From Lysobacter sp. cf310 (lineage in GTDB: Bacteria; Pseudomonadota; Gammaproteobacteria; Xanthomonadales; Xanthomonadaceae), in contig NZ_FOSS01000003.1 in the NCBI RefSeq assembly GCF_900114355.1, positions 307,215 to 371,214 of the forward strand: 64,000 bases of DNA. The letters run 5' to 3'. The notes below the pieces were generated by a model. It had not been told where the DNA came from, did not search any database, and saw nothing but the letters and a program-made list of their open reading frames with translations. Position 1 is the stretch's first letter, and the number at the start of each line of letters is the position of its first letter. This document shows, in pieces, positions 9,267 through 17,586 of this stretch. Position numbers and translations under genes: made by a program.

Positions 9267-11077
9267 CACGAAGCGCTCGCCATCGCTTTCAAGCTGGCAT
9301 AGCCGCAGTACACCGAAGGGGGTAGTCCGGGCGCCGTCAGCAAGTGGTACTCGACTTCCCGGCTTGTGGCCGCTTGCGCGGCGATCAAGGCTTGGTGCCA
9401 ATCCTCGGCCTGTGCCGCGTCATCCGGCTCAGGCAGAGCCAGACCCGTGTCGAACCGAATCCCGTTCAGCTCCTGAAGTTGGAACATGCTGCAAGCTCTA
9501 CCCAAGCCCTCGGTCAACGCCTCGACAGGATCCGAGGCGACGACGCTGCAGAGCGTGGCCCCCGCACGCGACACGCGCACTATGAAGGCATCACCGGCGT
9601 CGCCCCATTGGATCTGGGCGCGAATGCCGTCAGGCGAGTGGAATCGCAATAGCGCGTGCAGGACGCGAGCCGGACCCGGCGGCAATCGATCTAGGTCGAC
9701 CCATGCCCAATGGTGGCGCTGCCTCATTTCGTTCGAGCCCGCCACGGCATAGGCGAGCGCCCGCCGTTTCCAGACCTCTTCGTCGAACGCGCATACGACA
9801 GCGGCGTCATCCTTGCGGAAACTGCGCGCCAGAATCCCGATCGCCTGTGACAGGCCGTCGACTACAGCCTCAGCGTGCTCCAATCCCCAGCCGACGACGA
9901 TCTCTTCCTTTCCGGCTTCGGACGCCGATCTGATCCCTACTGGATACTGCAACAAAGGCACCTGCTCGATCTGATCGTCCGCGACGATGCTGAAAGGCCC
10001 CAGCAGCGGATCGAACCACGGCTCCAACGCGTACTTGATCCGTTCGAACGGCAGCAGGACCCGCCCTTCCGGCATCTGGTACTTGGAAGGGTGCACGAAC
10101 GGCACCGGCGCGCCCTCGCCTCTGGCCGAGGCGACCAGCATGCGGTACTCGACTTCCAGTTCCGGCGAAACCACCGCCACCTGACCTCCCGACGTTGCCG
10201 CTTCCACGCCGAAGAATCTGCAAATTGCGGCTTGCGCCGCGACGCAACCCAGCAGCGCCATCGCTATCGGCCCGAGCGAGGCAGCGTCGGCGCCCCGCCC
10301 GGGCAGCCAATGCAGCAGGTCCGCGACGGCTGGATGCCCAGGCCTCGAGGCCGGCAGGACGCAGGCGTAGCCTTCGAGGACGGCACCGATCGAACCCGCG
10401 ATGGCGTGCTCCCGCATGGCCTTCTCGACCCGAACGATCGATGCCAAGTCCGCGCTATCGCTCGCGTAGACCAGCATTCCCGCCGTGTCGATGGGCACCT
10501 CATCGCCCAATCCCCGCCGAAGGGCGAATCGCACCGCATGTTCGGCCTCCACTTCAGTCCGAAGTTCATTCAACCCTTCGGTTTCGGCGCCATCGAGTAT
10601 CACCGTAAGCTTCGCGCATCCGCTGTCGGTCAATGCCCTCAACGCCGACAACAGCGACTGCCCGGACCCGATCACGATGACTTGTGCGTCGTGCCAACGG
10701 CGCAGTTCCGCCTCGACGGACCTACCATCGAGCCTGTCCTCAAGGAACTTGCGCAACTCGTTGGCGCCGGTATGCGCAACCAAGCCCTGCGCCGGCGGCG
10801 CATCCGCGTCCACCGCCAACAGCATGCCGTGCTCGGTTAGCGATGCGATAACCTTGCGGAAGAACTCGGCGAGCTTATCCGGGGCACGCTCAAGAATGCT
10901 TTCCACCGGGTTTCCGGCATCGATCAACGCGATCAGCTTCTGAACTATCGGGTACGCCGATTTGTCCTTCAGCACGAAGGAAGTGTCCCCGGCGTCGAAC
11001 AATATGCCGTCAGAAACGACACCGAAGTAGACGTGATTCTTGAGCTTGACACGGCTTCCGGCAATCGTCGCGTTCAT
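9266..11077 (-). CDS. E1-like (ocin-ThiF) leader-peptide-binding partner of the cyclodehydratase
   Basis: A 603-residue protein of the F/C-protein class that binds the precursor leader through an N-terminal RRE and delivers it to YcaO. The N-terminus (HVYFGVVSDGILFDAGDTSF then a helical stretch to about residue 85) looks like the winged-helix RRE. A Rossmann strand follows at about residues 132-165 (VIVIGSGQSLLSALRAL, TVILDGAE). The adenylation and Cys zinc motifs of true E1 enzymes are absent, as is normal for this class. The ATG at 11077 overlaps the LanB stop (ATGA), which fixes the start against a longer frame. It is the main specificity determinant for the leader at 16636-16821 (inference). 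Confidence 0.85.
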   Translation of the reverse strand: MNATIAGSRVKLKNHVYFGVVSDGILFDAGDTSFVLKDKSAYPIVQKLIALIDAGNPVESILERAPDKLAEFFRKVIASLTEHGMLLAVDADAPPAQGLVAHTGANELRKFLEDRLDGRSVEAELRRWHDAQVIVIGSGQSLLSALRALTDSGCAKLTVILDGAETEGLNELRTEVEAEHAVRFALRRGLGDEVPIDTAGMLVYASDSADLASIVRVEKAMREHAIAGSIGAVLEGYACVLPASRPGHPAVADLLHWLPGRGADAASLGPIAMALLGCVAAQAAICRFFGVEAATSGGQVAVVSPELEVEYRMLVASARGEGAPVPFVHPSKYQMPEGRVLLPFERIKYALEPWFDPLLGPFSIVADDQIEQVPLLQYPVGIRSASEAGKEEIVVGWGLEHAEAVVDGLSQAIGILARSFRKDDAAVVCAFDEEVWKRRALAYAVAGSNEMRQRHHWAWVDLDRLPPGPARVLHALLRFHSPDGIRAQIQWGDAGDAFIVRVSRAGATLCSVVASDPVEALTEGLGRACSMFQLQELNGIRFDTGLALPEPDDAAQAEDWHQALIAAQAATSREVEYHLLTAPGLPPSVYCGYASLKAMASAS

Positions 11078-14000
11078 TGCCCGGACTCCTCCATGGCACG
11101 GATGCGCGCGACTTTCTCTCGCGAGTCCTGCCCGTACACTCGTTCCACCGAGTTCGACAATAGATGGCAAAGCAGGAACTTCTGGATGGGAGCAATCTCC
11201 AGCAACGGAAGCAATGCATAGAAGAAATTGACATTGATCCGATACGCCAGGAATCCCGGCCTCCGCAGCACTTCGCCCCCCGACTTCGTATTGATGAAAG
11301 CCGCGCCGATCTCGGATATCTGACGCTTTTCGGCCCTTTCGAAGAACTCGTCGGGCACGTCCTGACGCATCTGCGTCGCCATTTCGATGAACTGGTCGCC
11401 CTGACCGACCACCTCGTCGTACCGCAGCTCGACGATGCGCTTGCTCCGAATATCCACATCGGCCAGCACCTTCGTCCACCGCTCTAGAATCTCGACGAAA
11501 GGCCCCGGCAGACCGGTGTCGGCGTATCTGCCGTCCACCACGGCGCGAGTGGCTTTATCGAGCTTCTCCTTGTTCTTTTCATCGACTTTGTCGAACCTGT
11601 CGCGCAGGGCATTGTCGGAGTCGTAAGCGGCGAAGAAGTAGTCGGCATGCGAACGCATCGACATGTACCCTTCCTGGAGCCCCGATTTCTGCGTGTGCGC
11701 AGTTGCCGCCAGCATCGCGTGAAGGGTGATGAAGAAAGATTCGCGATCCACATCGTTGAGGCGATTAAGCTCAAGAATAAGATCGCAGCAATCGCTCAGC
11801 ATGAGCTCCTTACTTTCGGCAACCTCCGGAATCAGCAAGGTCTTGGGCCTCAGGTACGGGACCGGAGCGACCGAGTTGTCCTTGAGCAGCGGCAGGTAGG
11901 GACCGCTATCTATTTCGGATGTGCCTATCCATTGCGAGGTCTTCTCGTACTCCAATGGATCCAATTGCGCACGACTCGGATTCTCAGCGATCCACTTCTC
12001 TATGATCGCCTGCACCGCAGGCAAGACGCGCAGCGCATAGGACTCGGAATCGCATTGCAACAACAGATCGATATGCGGGCCGAATTTCCAGTGCGGGAGG
12101 AAGAACGCTCGCTCGACTCCGAAGTCGCGCTTCGCCGTTTCGATCGCCTCCGCAATGGGACCGAGAATCAGTTGGCGGCGATCGTCGAAGTACGCGACCC
12201 GGAGCGCATACCACCGCAGATCCGCCGACTGAAGCCGGTCAGACTTACTGGTGAGCTCGAAGTGCAGCTCGGATACGTGAGTCTCGTCGTCGACGGACGA
12301 CGCATGATCTTCGAAATCGGGAAGCAATTCGGAGATCTGCAGCGCAAGATCGTGCCGCTTTAGCATGTTCTGCAGCAGCCGGACAAACCTGGGATTGCGC
12401 AGGTCAACGTAAAACGGCTTGAGATCCTTGAAATTGAGTCCTTTCATCGCGGAAAAACGCGAAATACGCGTCTTCTCCCCCGACCCGCCAAGAATCGCGC
12501 GAACAAAGAAGCGCTCCGGCAACCCGTGCGCCTTCTGCCAGTCTCTTATGGCCAAATAGAACTGCGCCGGAGGCAGCGACGCGTCCGGGCAGGTTGAGTG
12601 CGCCACGGTCCAGGAGCGTCGCGAAACGACGATATTTCCGAGCGTGAGCCGCGGCGTGTACTGCACATCGCTTCCGCCCGAATCCGCCACTCGGGCCATA
12701 GCGTTCGCCACAAGAAAGCACGGCCCCTCGCTGAAGGCCAATGCGATCGTGCGCTGCACCGCTGGCAACATCACAGGGGTAAGCAACCCGTGATACCAAA
12801 TGTCGACGATCTTGCCGTCGCCACCGCGAAACACGAGACGGTGTTCGTTCGGAACGTATACCAAACTCAGCTCCGCCAGAGAAACCTTGCGCGTCTGATC
12901 GTAAGACGGCCCGAAAGGCGGTACGACGACTTCCACGTCTGACATGGACGGGTGCCGATTCGCATTGAATCCGAAAACGCCGCCCAACTCAGCATTGTGG
13001 CCGGCCTCGGAGCCCTTCTGCAGGTATGCACGTACCTGCGCCATGCCGTCCTGGTCGAGAACTTCGCAAAACCTGGAGAGAATCCCCGAGCGACCGCCGT
13101 AGATCTGGTTCAACACCAGACCCTCGGCGTCGTCGCTCTTGAACGGCTGGACGAGGTAGCTGTAGGAGAGGCTTCGGCTCCGCATGCCCTGCGGCAGCAT
13201 CGCGACGATTCCGCGTAAGGCTTCCGGATCCAACTGGATGTCGCGTCCTTGGCCGAGCTGCTGCTTTAGGTAATCCTCGAACGCGCGTTTGGCGCGGAGC
13301 AGCGCGAGAGTGCGCGGAGAATTCTCGGCAACGCCCTCCGCGTCGGCCTTTCCTTCCGAAACCAGCGGAGCGTAGGCGAGATCGAACTCCTCGATGAGCG
13401 TGGCGATATCGGTACAAACGCCATCCTCGCCAAATCTGGAAACGAAGTAATCGCACAGACTGGTATGGACCAGCCGATTGGCGTCGATGATGCCGTTGAC
13501 CTGCTGAATAAGGTCGAACTCTTCTCGATGCGCGTCGATCAAACCCAGCGAGAGATCTTGATCGTCGCCGGTGTAGTAGCAGTTTTCGTAGTATGGCGTG
13601 CGATAAAGGTAACCACCGATTCTCGCACCGGCTGCCGCAGCCATATCGAAGATCGTCGAATCCAGATTCGAACTCGCCACGATTCTTTGATCTACGTCGT
13701 TACCTCTCATCACCTCAAGACCAGCTCGCATACGCGAAACGGCCGCGCGGAAATCGCCGTCGATCTCGTCACCGAGTTCGGCCCCGATATCGGCCATCCA
13801 CTCCAGCGTGTCGGTTTGCTCGACGTATCCCGTCTGCGCCAACAAGTAGCCGATCTCGTACAGCTTCTTTACATAGGCTTCGACGGCCACTTGGGGCAAC
13901 TTGGGCGCCAGTGCGCATATCCGATCGACCAAACTCTCGATCGGCAGCGACGCATCGGGCGCGTCTTCCAGGGCGCGCCGGACACAGGCGAACATCGGGC

Positions 14001-14928
14001 TCGCATCGACACTAGAAACATCGACGCCGGTCCCCCAGATGCGCCCGATGAAGTCGCGTCCTGCGGACACCACCTGCAATTTCAGCTTGCCATCGGCCTC
14101 CAGAACCGTCGGATTCAGCTTGAGCGGAAAAACCCTGCTCACCGTTTCGTAGTTGCGCATCCAACCGTCAAGAATATGTCGCATCAACGCGGCTTTGGCC
14201 TCGACGCGTCTTTCCACCCGGTTCGTGAGCCGGCTGACCCTTGCGCCATCGTCGTCTTGCCAATGCCCGACGCGCATCAGCGTAAACGACGACAAAGGAC
14301 TGGTCTTGGTAGACGCCCGGCCGAAGAACTGCAGCAGAGAATCCTCCAGATTCCGCACGGTTTTGCTGTCTGACGACGGAGCGGCCTGGCCGTAATGACT
14401 CTTCAGCTGCGCCAGCAGCCGATGATTGTTGTAGCTCAAGGCCAACTGCAGATTCTTCGAATCCAGCAATGCATGAATGGACCGAGCCCCTTCGGCCATC
14501 TCGTGACCGAAGACGTCCGGGAACTCCCTCAGTGCGGCCGCATAGGCCACGTGGACTTGATCCAATTCGAGGATGCGCCCGGTTAGCGCCGCATCCGCAC
14601 AGGTTCGAAGCGCTTCGAGTTCCGCGGCCTTCGCCGGGCGTCCGTTATGCAACGCGCGCCTAAGGTCCAGTAGGCGCCGGCGGCCGGCGACATCAAGGAC
14701 CTGGGGCACCCTTTGAGCCAGCTCATCGCACAACTGCGTGGATAAGGACGAGGAGAGCTCGCGCAATTCGACTAGACGTCGCCACATCTCATCGGATTTG
14801 CCGGTCCATATAGCCGACAGCTTCGATGCGGGCTCGCCGGCCACCCGCAGCACATAGTGCGGGTGCACCAACATCGAGGCCGCGTCCGCGGTCGGTCCGC
14901 CGATTGAAACCAATACTCTTTCGTCCAT
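11074..14928 (-). CDS. Full-length LanB-type dehydratase: tRNA-Glu glutamylation plus elimination domains
   Basis: A 1284-residue class I dehydratase that would glutamylate Ser residues of the precursor with Glu-tRNA and then eliminate glutamate to leave dehydroalanine. The N-terminal domain contains the LanB hallmark TKTSPLSSF (about residues 207-215), later SRRSW and FYVDLRNP. From about residue 915 a SpaB_C elimination domain begins (RWYALRVAYFDDRRQLI, FFLPHWKFGPHIDLLL). Most thiopeptide clusters split these two activities between proteins; here they are fused as in lanthipeptide LanB enzymes, and the protein is longer than NisB (~1000 residues). It lies 8 bp after the ABC-2 permease and is coupled to the E1-like gene downstream. 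Confidence 0.92.
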   Translation of the reverse strand: MDERVLVSIGGPTADAASMLVHPHYVLRVAGEPASKLSAIWTGKSDEMWRRLVELRELSSSLSTQLCDELAQRVPQVLDVAGRRRLLDLRRALHNGRPAKAAELEALRTCADAALTGRILELDQVHVAYAAALREFPDVFGHEMAEGARSIHALLDSKNLQLALSYNNHRLLAQLKSHYGQAAPSSDSKTVRNLEDSLLQFFGRASTKTSPLSSFTLMRVGHWQDDDGARVSRLTNRVERRVEAKAALMRHILDGWMRNYETVSRVFPLKLNPTVLEADGKLKLQVVSAGRDFIGRIWGTGVDVSSVDASPMFACVRRALEDAPDASLPIESLVDRICALAPKLPQVAVEAYVKKLYEIGYLLAQTGYVEQTDTLEWMADIGAELGDEIDGDFRAAVSRMRAGLEVMRGNDVDQRIVASSNLDSTIFDMAAAAGARIGGYLYRTPYYENCYYTGDDQDLSLGLIDAHREEFDLIQQVNGIIDANRLVHTSLCDYFVSRFGEDGVCTDIATLIEEFDLAYAPLVSEGKADAEGVAENSPRTLALLRAKRAFEDYLKQQLGQGRDIQLDPEALRGIVAMLPQGMRSRSLSYSYLVQPFKSDDAEGLVLNQIYGGRSGILSRFCEVLDQDGMAQVRAYLQKGSEAGHNAELGGVFGFNANRHPSMSDVEVVVPPFGPSYDQTRKVSLAELSLVYVPNEHRLVFRGGDGKIVDIWYHGLLTPVMLPAVQRTIALAFSEGPCFLVANAMARVADSGGSDVQYTPRLTLGNIVVSRRSWTVAHSTCPDASLPPAQFYLAIRDWQKAHGLPERFFVRAILGGSGEKTRISRFSAMKGLNFKDLKPFYVDLRNPRFVRLLQNMLKRHDLALQISELLPDFEDHASSVDDETHVSELHFELTSKSDRLQSADLRWYALRVAYFDDRRQLILGPIAEAIETAKRDFGVERAFFLPHWKFGPHIDLLLQCDSESYALRVLPAVQAIIEKWIAENPSRAQLDPLEYEKTSQWIGTSEIDSGPYLPLLKDNSVAPVPYLRPKTLLIPEVAESKELMLSDCCDLILELNRLNDVDRESFFITLHAMLAATAHTQKSGLQEGYMSMRSHADYFFAAYDSDNALRDRFDKVDEKNKEKLDKATRAVVDGRYADTGLPGPFVEILERWTKVLADVDIRSKRIVELRYDEVVGQGDQFIEMATQMRQDVPDEFFERAEKRQISEIGAAFINTKSGGEVLRRPGFLAYRINVNFFYALLPLLEIAPIQKFLLCHLLSNSVERVYGQDSREKVARIRAMEESGQ

Positions 14929-14936
14929 ATCGATCG

Positions 14937-15692
14937 TCAGCGATAGCTATTGCGGAAGATCACGGCGGACGCGAAAGCGCAAGCCGCTCCGAAGACCAGC
15001 AGTACCGCCGTCGGAAAAACTGCTGCCCGCGTAAAATACGCGTTGTCCCATGCAAGATGGGATATCTGCACCGCGTAGGTAGTAGGCACGAAGTCGGAGA
15101 TCGCTTGAGCCCATTCGGGGAAACTTTCGCGCGGCATGCCGCCCCCTGAAAGAATCAGCATGGGCTGCATGAAGAACATCCCGGCGGAGAATGCCCTCTG
15201 CGGCACGGGAAACAAAACCCCTATCAGTATCCCTGCCGGCAGCATCGCGAAACCGGTCACGAGCATCGGAAGAATCAGTTGGATCGGATTGGCGGCAGGC
15301 AGGTAGCCGAAGAGCATGAAGCCGGCCACGAGCATTACGGCATAGCCGACAGCGAACAGCACCATGGCGCGCAGGCAGAAGCTGACCCAAAGCTCATAGA
15401 CTTTGACCGGAGTCACCATCAGGCGATTCAAGAAGCCCATGTGCTTCGCCATCGCGACCGTAGGCGCGACGTTCAGGAATGAGATCATCAGGATGAGCAC
15501 CGCCGTGAAATTCGGAGTGTGCGTGTTGTAGTACTTCAACGATGCCGCTTCCGACGCCGTCGCGCCGGCGAAGGATGCGAAGAAGATGTAGAAGCCGACC
15601 GGAAACACCAGCAGGAAGAATATCGCGGTCTTGTCCCGCGACGTGTTCTTGAAGTCGAGCGCCGTCAGCGCATACACGTTCGCGGCCTTCAT
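14937..15692 (-). CDS. ABC-2 type transporter permease
   Basis: A 251-residue integral membrane protein with about six hydrophobic segments, starting with TAIFFLLVFPVGFYIFFASFA (about residues 22-42) and ending near SAVIFRNSYR. The arrangement and the short GGGMPRESFPEWAQAISDFVPTTYAV stretch before the last helices are typical of ABC-2 drug or antibiotic exporters. Its ATG overlaps the stop of the ATPase gene (ATGA), giving a two-gene exporter placed directly after the precursor gene. Export of the mature peptide or immunity is the likely role. It is a different family from the MacB-like exporter at 635-4826. Confidence 0.88.
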   Translation of the reverse strand: MKAANVYALTALDFKNTSRDKTAIFFLLVFPVGFYIFFASFAGATASEAASLKYYNTHTPNFTAVLILMISFLNVAPTVAMAKHMGFLNRLMVTPVKVYELWVSFCLRAMVLFAVGYAVMLVAGFMLFGYLPAANPIQLILPMLVTGFAMLPAGILIGVLFPVPQRAFSAGMFFMQPMLILSGGGMPRESFPEWAQAISDFVPTTYAVQISHLAWDNAYFTRAAVFPTAVLLVFGAACAFASAVIFRNSYR

Positions 15693-16495
15693 GCGCCACC
15701 TCCAACGGACTTGCTCACAATGATGTTGTAGGCGTCGTCCAGATTCCTCGCGTCGCCGCCCGCCATGGACACCAACTGCGCGACGCCGCCTTGCGCAACG
15801 ATACGACCGCCCGAAAGCATGACCACTCGCGACGCTAGCGCTTCCGCCTCCTCCATGTGGTGCGTACTGAACAACAGCGTTTTACGCCCATTGGCGTGAG
15901 CCTTACGGATGATGTTCCAGAACTCGCGCCGCATGATCGGGTCCAGCCCAACGGTCGGTTCGTCGAGAATGACGAACTCCGGGTCGTTGATCATCGCCAA
16001 GGCGAGCGCGATTCTTTGCCGCTCACCGCCGGAGATCTTGCTCAGAGGCCTGTCTACGAACTTCTTAAGTTCGAACTCCTCCAGCATCACATCGATGCTT
16101 AGGCAATTCGGATAGACGCGCTCAAAAAAACGGATGTAGTCGCGACCGGTCAAGCTTCCGAAGAACTTGGTTTGTTGAATCTGGACGCCTATGCGCGAAA
16201 CGTAGCTACGATCGAACGCCGGGTCGCAGTTCAGCACCGAGACCGAACCCTCGTCGGCCCGACGCAAGCCCATCATGATTTCGAGCATGGTGGTCTTTCC
16301 GGCCCCATTAGGACCGACCAGCGCGACGATCTCGCCGACCGGTATCTCGAACGAGACCCGATCCAACGCTTTCCGGTGCGCATACATCTTCGTTACGCCG
16401 CCGAACGCGACGATCGCACCACGGCTCGGAGAACCGTCCGCCATTTCGGTCGTTGCGGCACCGATATCAGCCGCAATTGAATACTCGGTTTGCAT
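15689..16495 (-). CDS. ABC-2 type transporter ATP-binding protein
   Basis: A 268-residue ATPase with Walker A GPNGAGKTT, signature ISGGERQR, Walker B and D-loop FVILDEPTVGLDP and H-loop LLFSTHHMEEAE. The EEAEALASRVVMLSGGRI tail is usual for drug-export ATPases of the CcmA/DrrA group. I prefer ATG at 16495 because GGAG lies six bases upstream; an in-frame ATG at 16624 would add 43 residues of low-complexity sequence and lacks a convincing ribosome site. It pairs with the permease at 14937-15692 and follows the precursor gene by about 140 bp. Confidence 0.9.
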   Translation of the reverse strand: MQTEYSIAADIGAATTEMADGSPSRGAIVAFGGVTKMYAHRKALDRVSFEIPVGEIVALVGPNGAGKTTMLEIMMGLRRADEGSVSVLNCDPAFDRSYVSRIGVQIQQTKFFGSLTGRDYIRFFERVYPNCLSIDVMLEEFELKKFVDRPLSKISGGERQRIALALAMINDPEFVILDEPTVGLDPIMRREFWNIIRKAHANGRKTLLFSTHHMEEAEALASRVVMLSGGRIVAQGGVAQLVSMAGGDARNLDDAYNIIVSKSVGGGA

Positions 16496-16635
16496 TGATG
16501 GCTCCAGAATTCCGGACGACTCGAGATCGGACACACCGGCGCAGAACGCCGATGTGTCCAATCGTCTGATCGATGCCGCGCTGCACCCCGATTCGCGAAC
16601 TAGCCGGACTATCAGCGACGACATCTATCCGACTT

Positions 16636-16821
16636 TTACTCCGCGATATTGTCGTTAGCGCACGACGAAGAACCGCAGCTCGAACACGAGTTGCTGGAGC
16701 TGACGACGCTGGACGCGCCGGTTTCCGGCAGAGCCATCGCTTCCTTGAGCGTCACGACTTCCATGCCTTCGATGTTCAGGCTGGCCAGATCCAACGAGTC
16801 GAAATCGAAATCGCTATTCAT
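16636..16821 (-). CDS. Thiopeptide/pyritide precursor peptide
   Basis: A 61-residue peptide with an acidic leader (MNSDFDFDSLDLASLNIEG, then MEVVTLKEAMALPETGA ending at residue 36) and a Ser/Cys-rich core from Ser37. The ALPETGA|S junction and the repeated D-L spacing closely resemble thiopeptide leaders such as that of lactazole (ALPENGA|S). The core has eleven Ser, three Cys (46, 49, 54), two Val, one Gly and a polar tail ANDNIAE. Ser53-Cys54 fits the Dha-thiazole unit required for pyridine formation. The start at 16821 is fixed by AAGGAG eight bases upstream; the stop is TAA. It lies immediately before the exporter and LanB genes. It is short and easily missed; a longer frame starting at 16899 is not supported. 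Confidence 0.88.
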   Translation of the reverse strand: MNSDFDFDSLDLASLNIEGMEVVTLKEAMALPETGASSVVSSSNSCSSCGSSSCANDNIAE

Positions 16822-16989
16822 GACTACATCTCCTTGCGAAATATCCACTACCTTGTGGACCAACATTGGGTGGAGTGGAGGCACCCAATTCCTTGACATG
16901 GCTCCTTGCGTTGTCGGCGCTTTCTATCTGTTTGAAGCCGTCTGCCTGCGGGCGCGCGTGGCGCGGCGGCGTCGCATGCCGGCGGCTTC
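16822..16989 (-). promoter_or_regulatory. Leader region of the precursor gene
   Basis: A 168-bp gap between the DUF2141 gene and the precursor gene. It holds the strong AAGGAG ribosome site at about 16830-16835. The rest of the gap is where a promoter for the precursor would sit, but I cannot name a convincing -35/-10 pair. A separate promoter would allow the precursor to be made in excess over the enzymes. Confidence 0.3.
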
Positions 16990-17514
16990 TTAGATCGAGT
17001 AGCGTATTCGGACGCGAATCCGGGTCGCGCCGTTCACCTTGATGCGAGATGCGTCGAACTGGGGTGCAGTCTTCGCCAGGTTGGCGTTGTTGCTGAAGCC
17101 GACGCCTTCCGTGCCCAACTCGAGCTGGGAGTTGCCGTTCTCGTCGTGATAGAGCGCCACCGCGTAGTCGCCTTGCGCCAGGCCCTTGAAGTCCAAAGAC
17201 ACCACGCCGTCAGCCGCCTTCGCGCGCGCCCGGCGCGTGCAGCCGGAAGGGAACGCTTCACCTTCCTTGCACAAGGTACCGATGATGTATCCGTGATCGC
17301 CGCGCACGCCGCTGACGTCGACGCGCAGCGCGCCGCTCTGCCCCGGCTGCGCCGCGACCGACGCCGGCTTTCCGGGGTCGCGCGCGTTCCGCATGCCGTC
17401 GCCGGCCCCGCCCTTCGATATTTGCCACGCCCCCCAGAGCAACGCGACTGCGATCACCGAGCCGATCGCGACCCGCGCGACCTGCGACCTCACATACGAT
17501 CTTCCAGTTTCCAA
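16990..17514 (-). CDS. DUF2141 family exported protein
   Basis: A 174-residue protein with an N-terminal membrane or signal segment (VAIGSVIAVALLWGAWQI, about residues 15-32) and a DUF2141 beta-sandwich. Recognisable parts are GYIIGTLCKEGEAFPSGC, GLAQGDYAVALYHDENGN and ELGTEGVGFSNNA. The biochemical role of DUF2141 is unknown. The best start is TTG at 17514 with AGGGAAG about six bases upstream; GTG at 17493 is an alternative. A 20-bp tandem duplication covers this ribosome site and start. It sits between a SagB-type dehydrogenase gene and the precursor gene; whether it takes part in the pathway is open. Confidence 0.75.
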   Translation of the reverse strand: METGRSYVRSQVARVAIGSVIAVALLWGAWQISKGGAGDGMRNARDPGKPASVAAQPGQSGALRVDVSGVRGDHGYIIGTLCKEGEAFPSGCTRRARAKAADGVVSLDFKGLAQGDYAVALYHDENGNSQLELGTEGVGFSNNANLAKTAPQFDASRIKVNGATRIRVRIRYSI

Positions 17515-17551
17515 GACACTTCCCTATCTGACAAGACACTTCCCTATCTGA
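17512..17551. repeat. Perfect 20-bp tandem duplication over a translation start
   Basis: Two adjacent identical copies of a 20-bp unit (17512-17531 and 17532-17551). Read on the minus strand each copy contains AGGGAAGTGTCTTG, that is, a ribosome site and a TTG. The second TTG (17514) opens the DUF2141 gene; the first (17534) is in another frame. Confidence 0.9.
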
Positions 17552-17586
17552 CCGGACGGGCTTCAGCTCGTCGCATTCCCGTTCGA

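Noticed and set aside
7269-9401. Lanthipeptide or linear azole-peptide cluster instead of thiopeptide
   Set aside because: No LanC cyclase gene is present, and the separate SpaB_C protein plus the ALPETGA leader end point to the pyridine-forming class; a linear azole peptide would not need it.
16496-16624. Longer start for the ABC-2 ATPase
   Set aside because: The extension lacks a good ribosome site and matches nothing in the family; ATG at 16495 has GGAG at proper spacing.
16822-16899. Longer precursor starting at 16899
   Set aside because: The extra 26 residues have no leader-like features, while the ATG at 16821 has a strong AAGGAG and matches known leader lengths.
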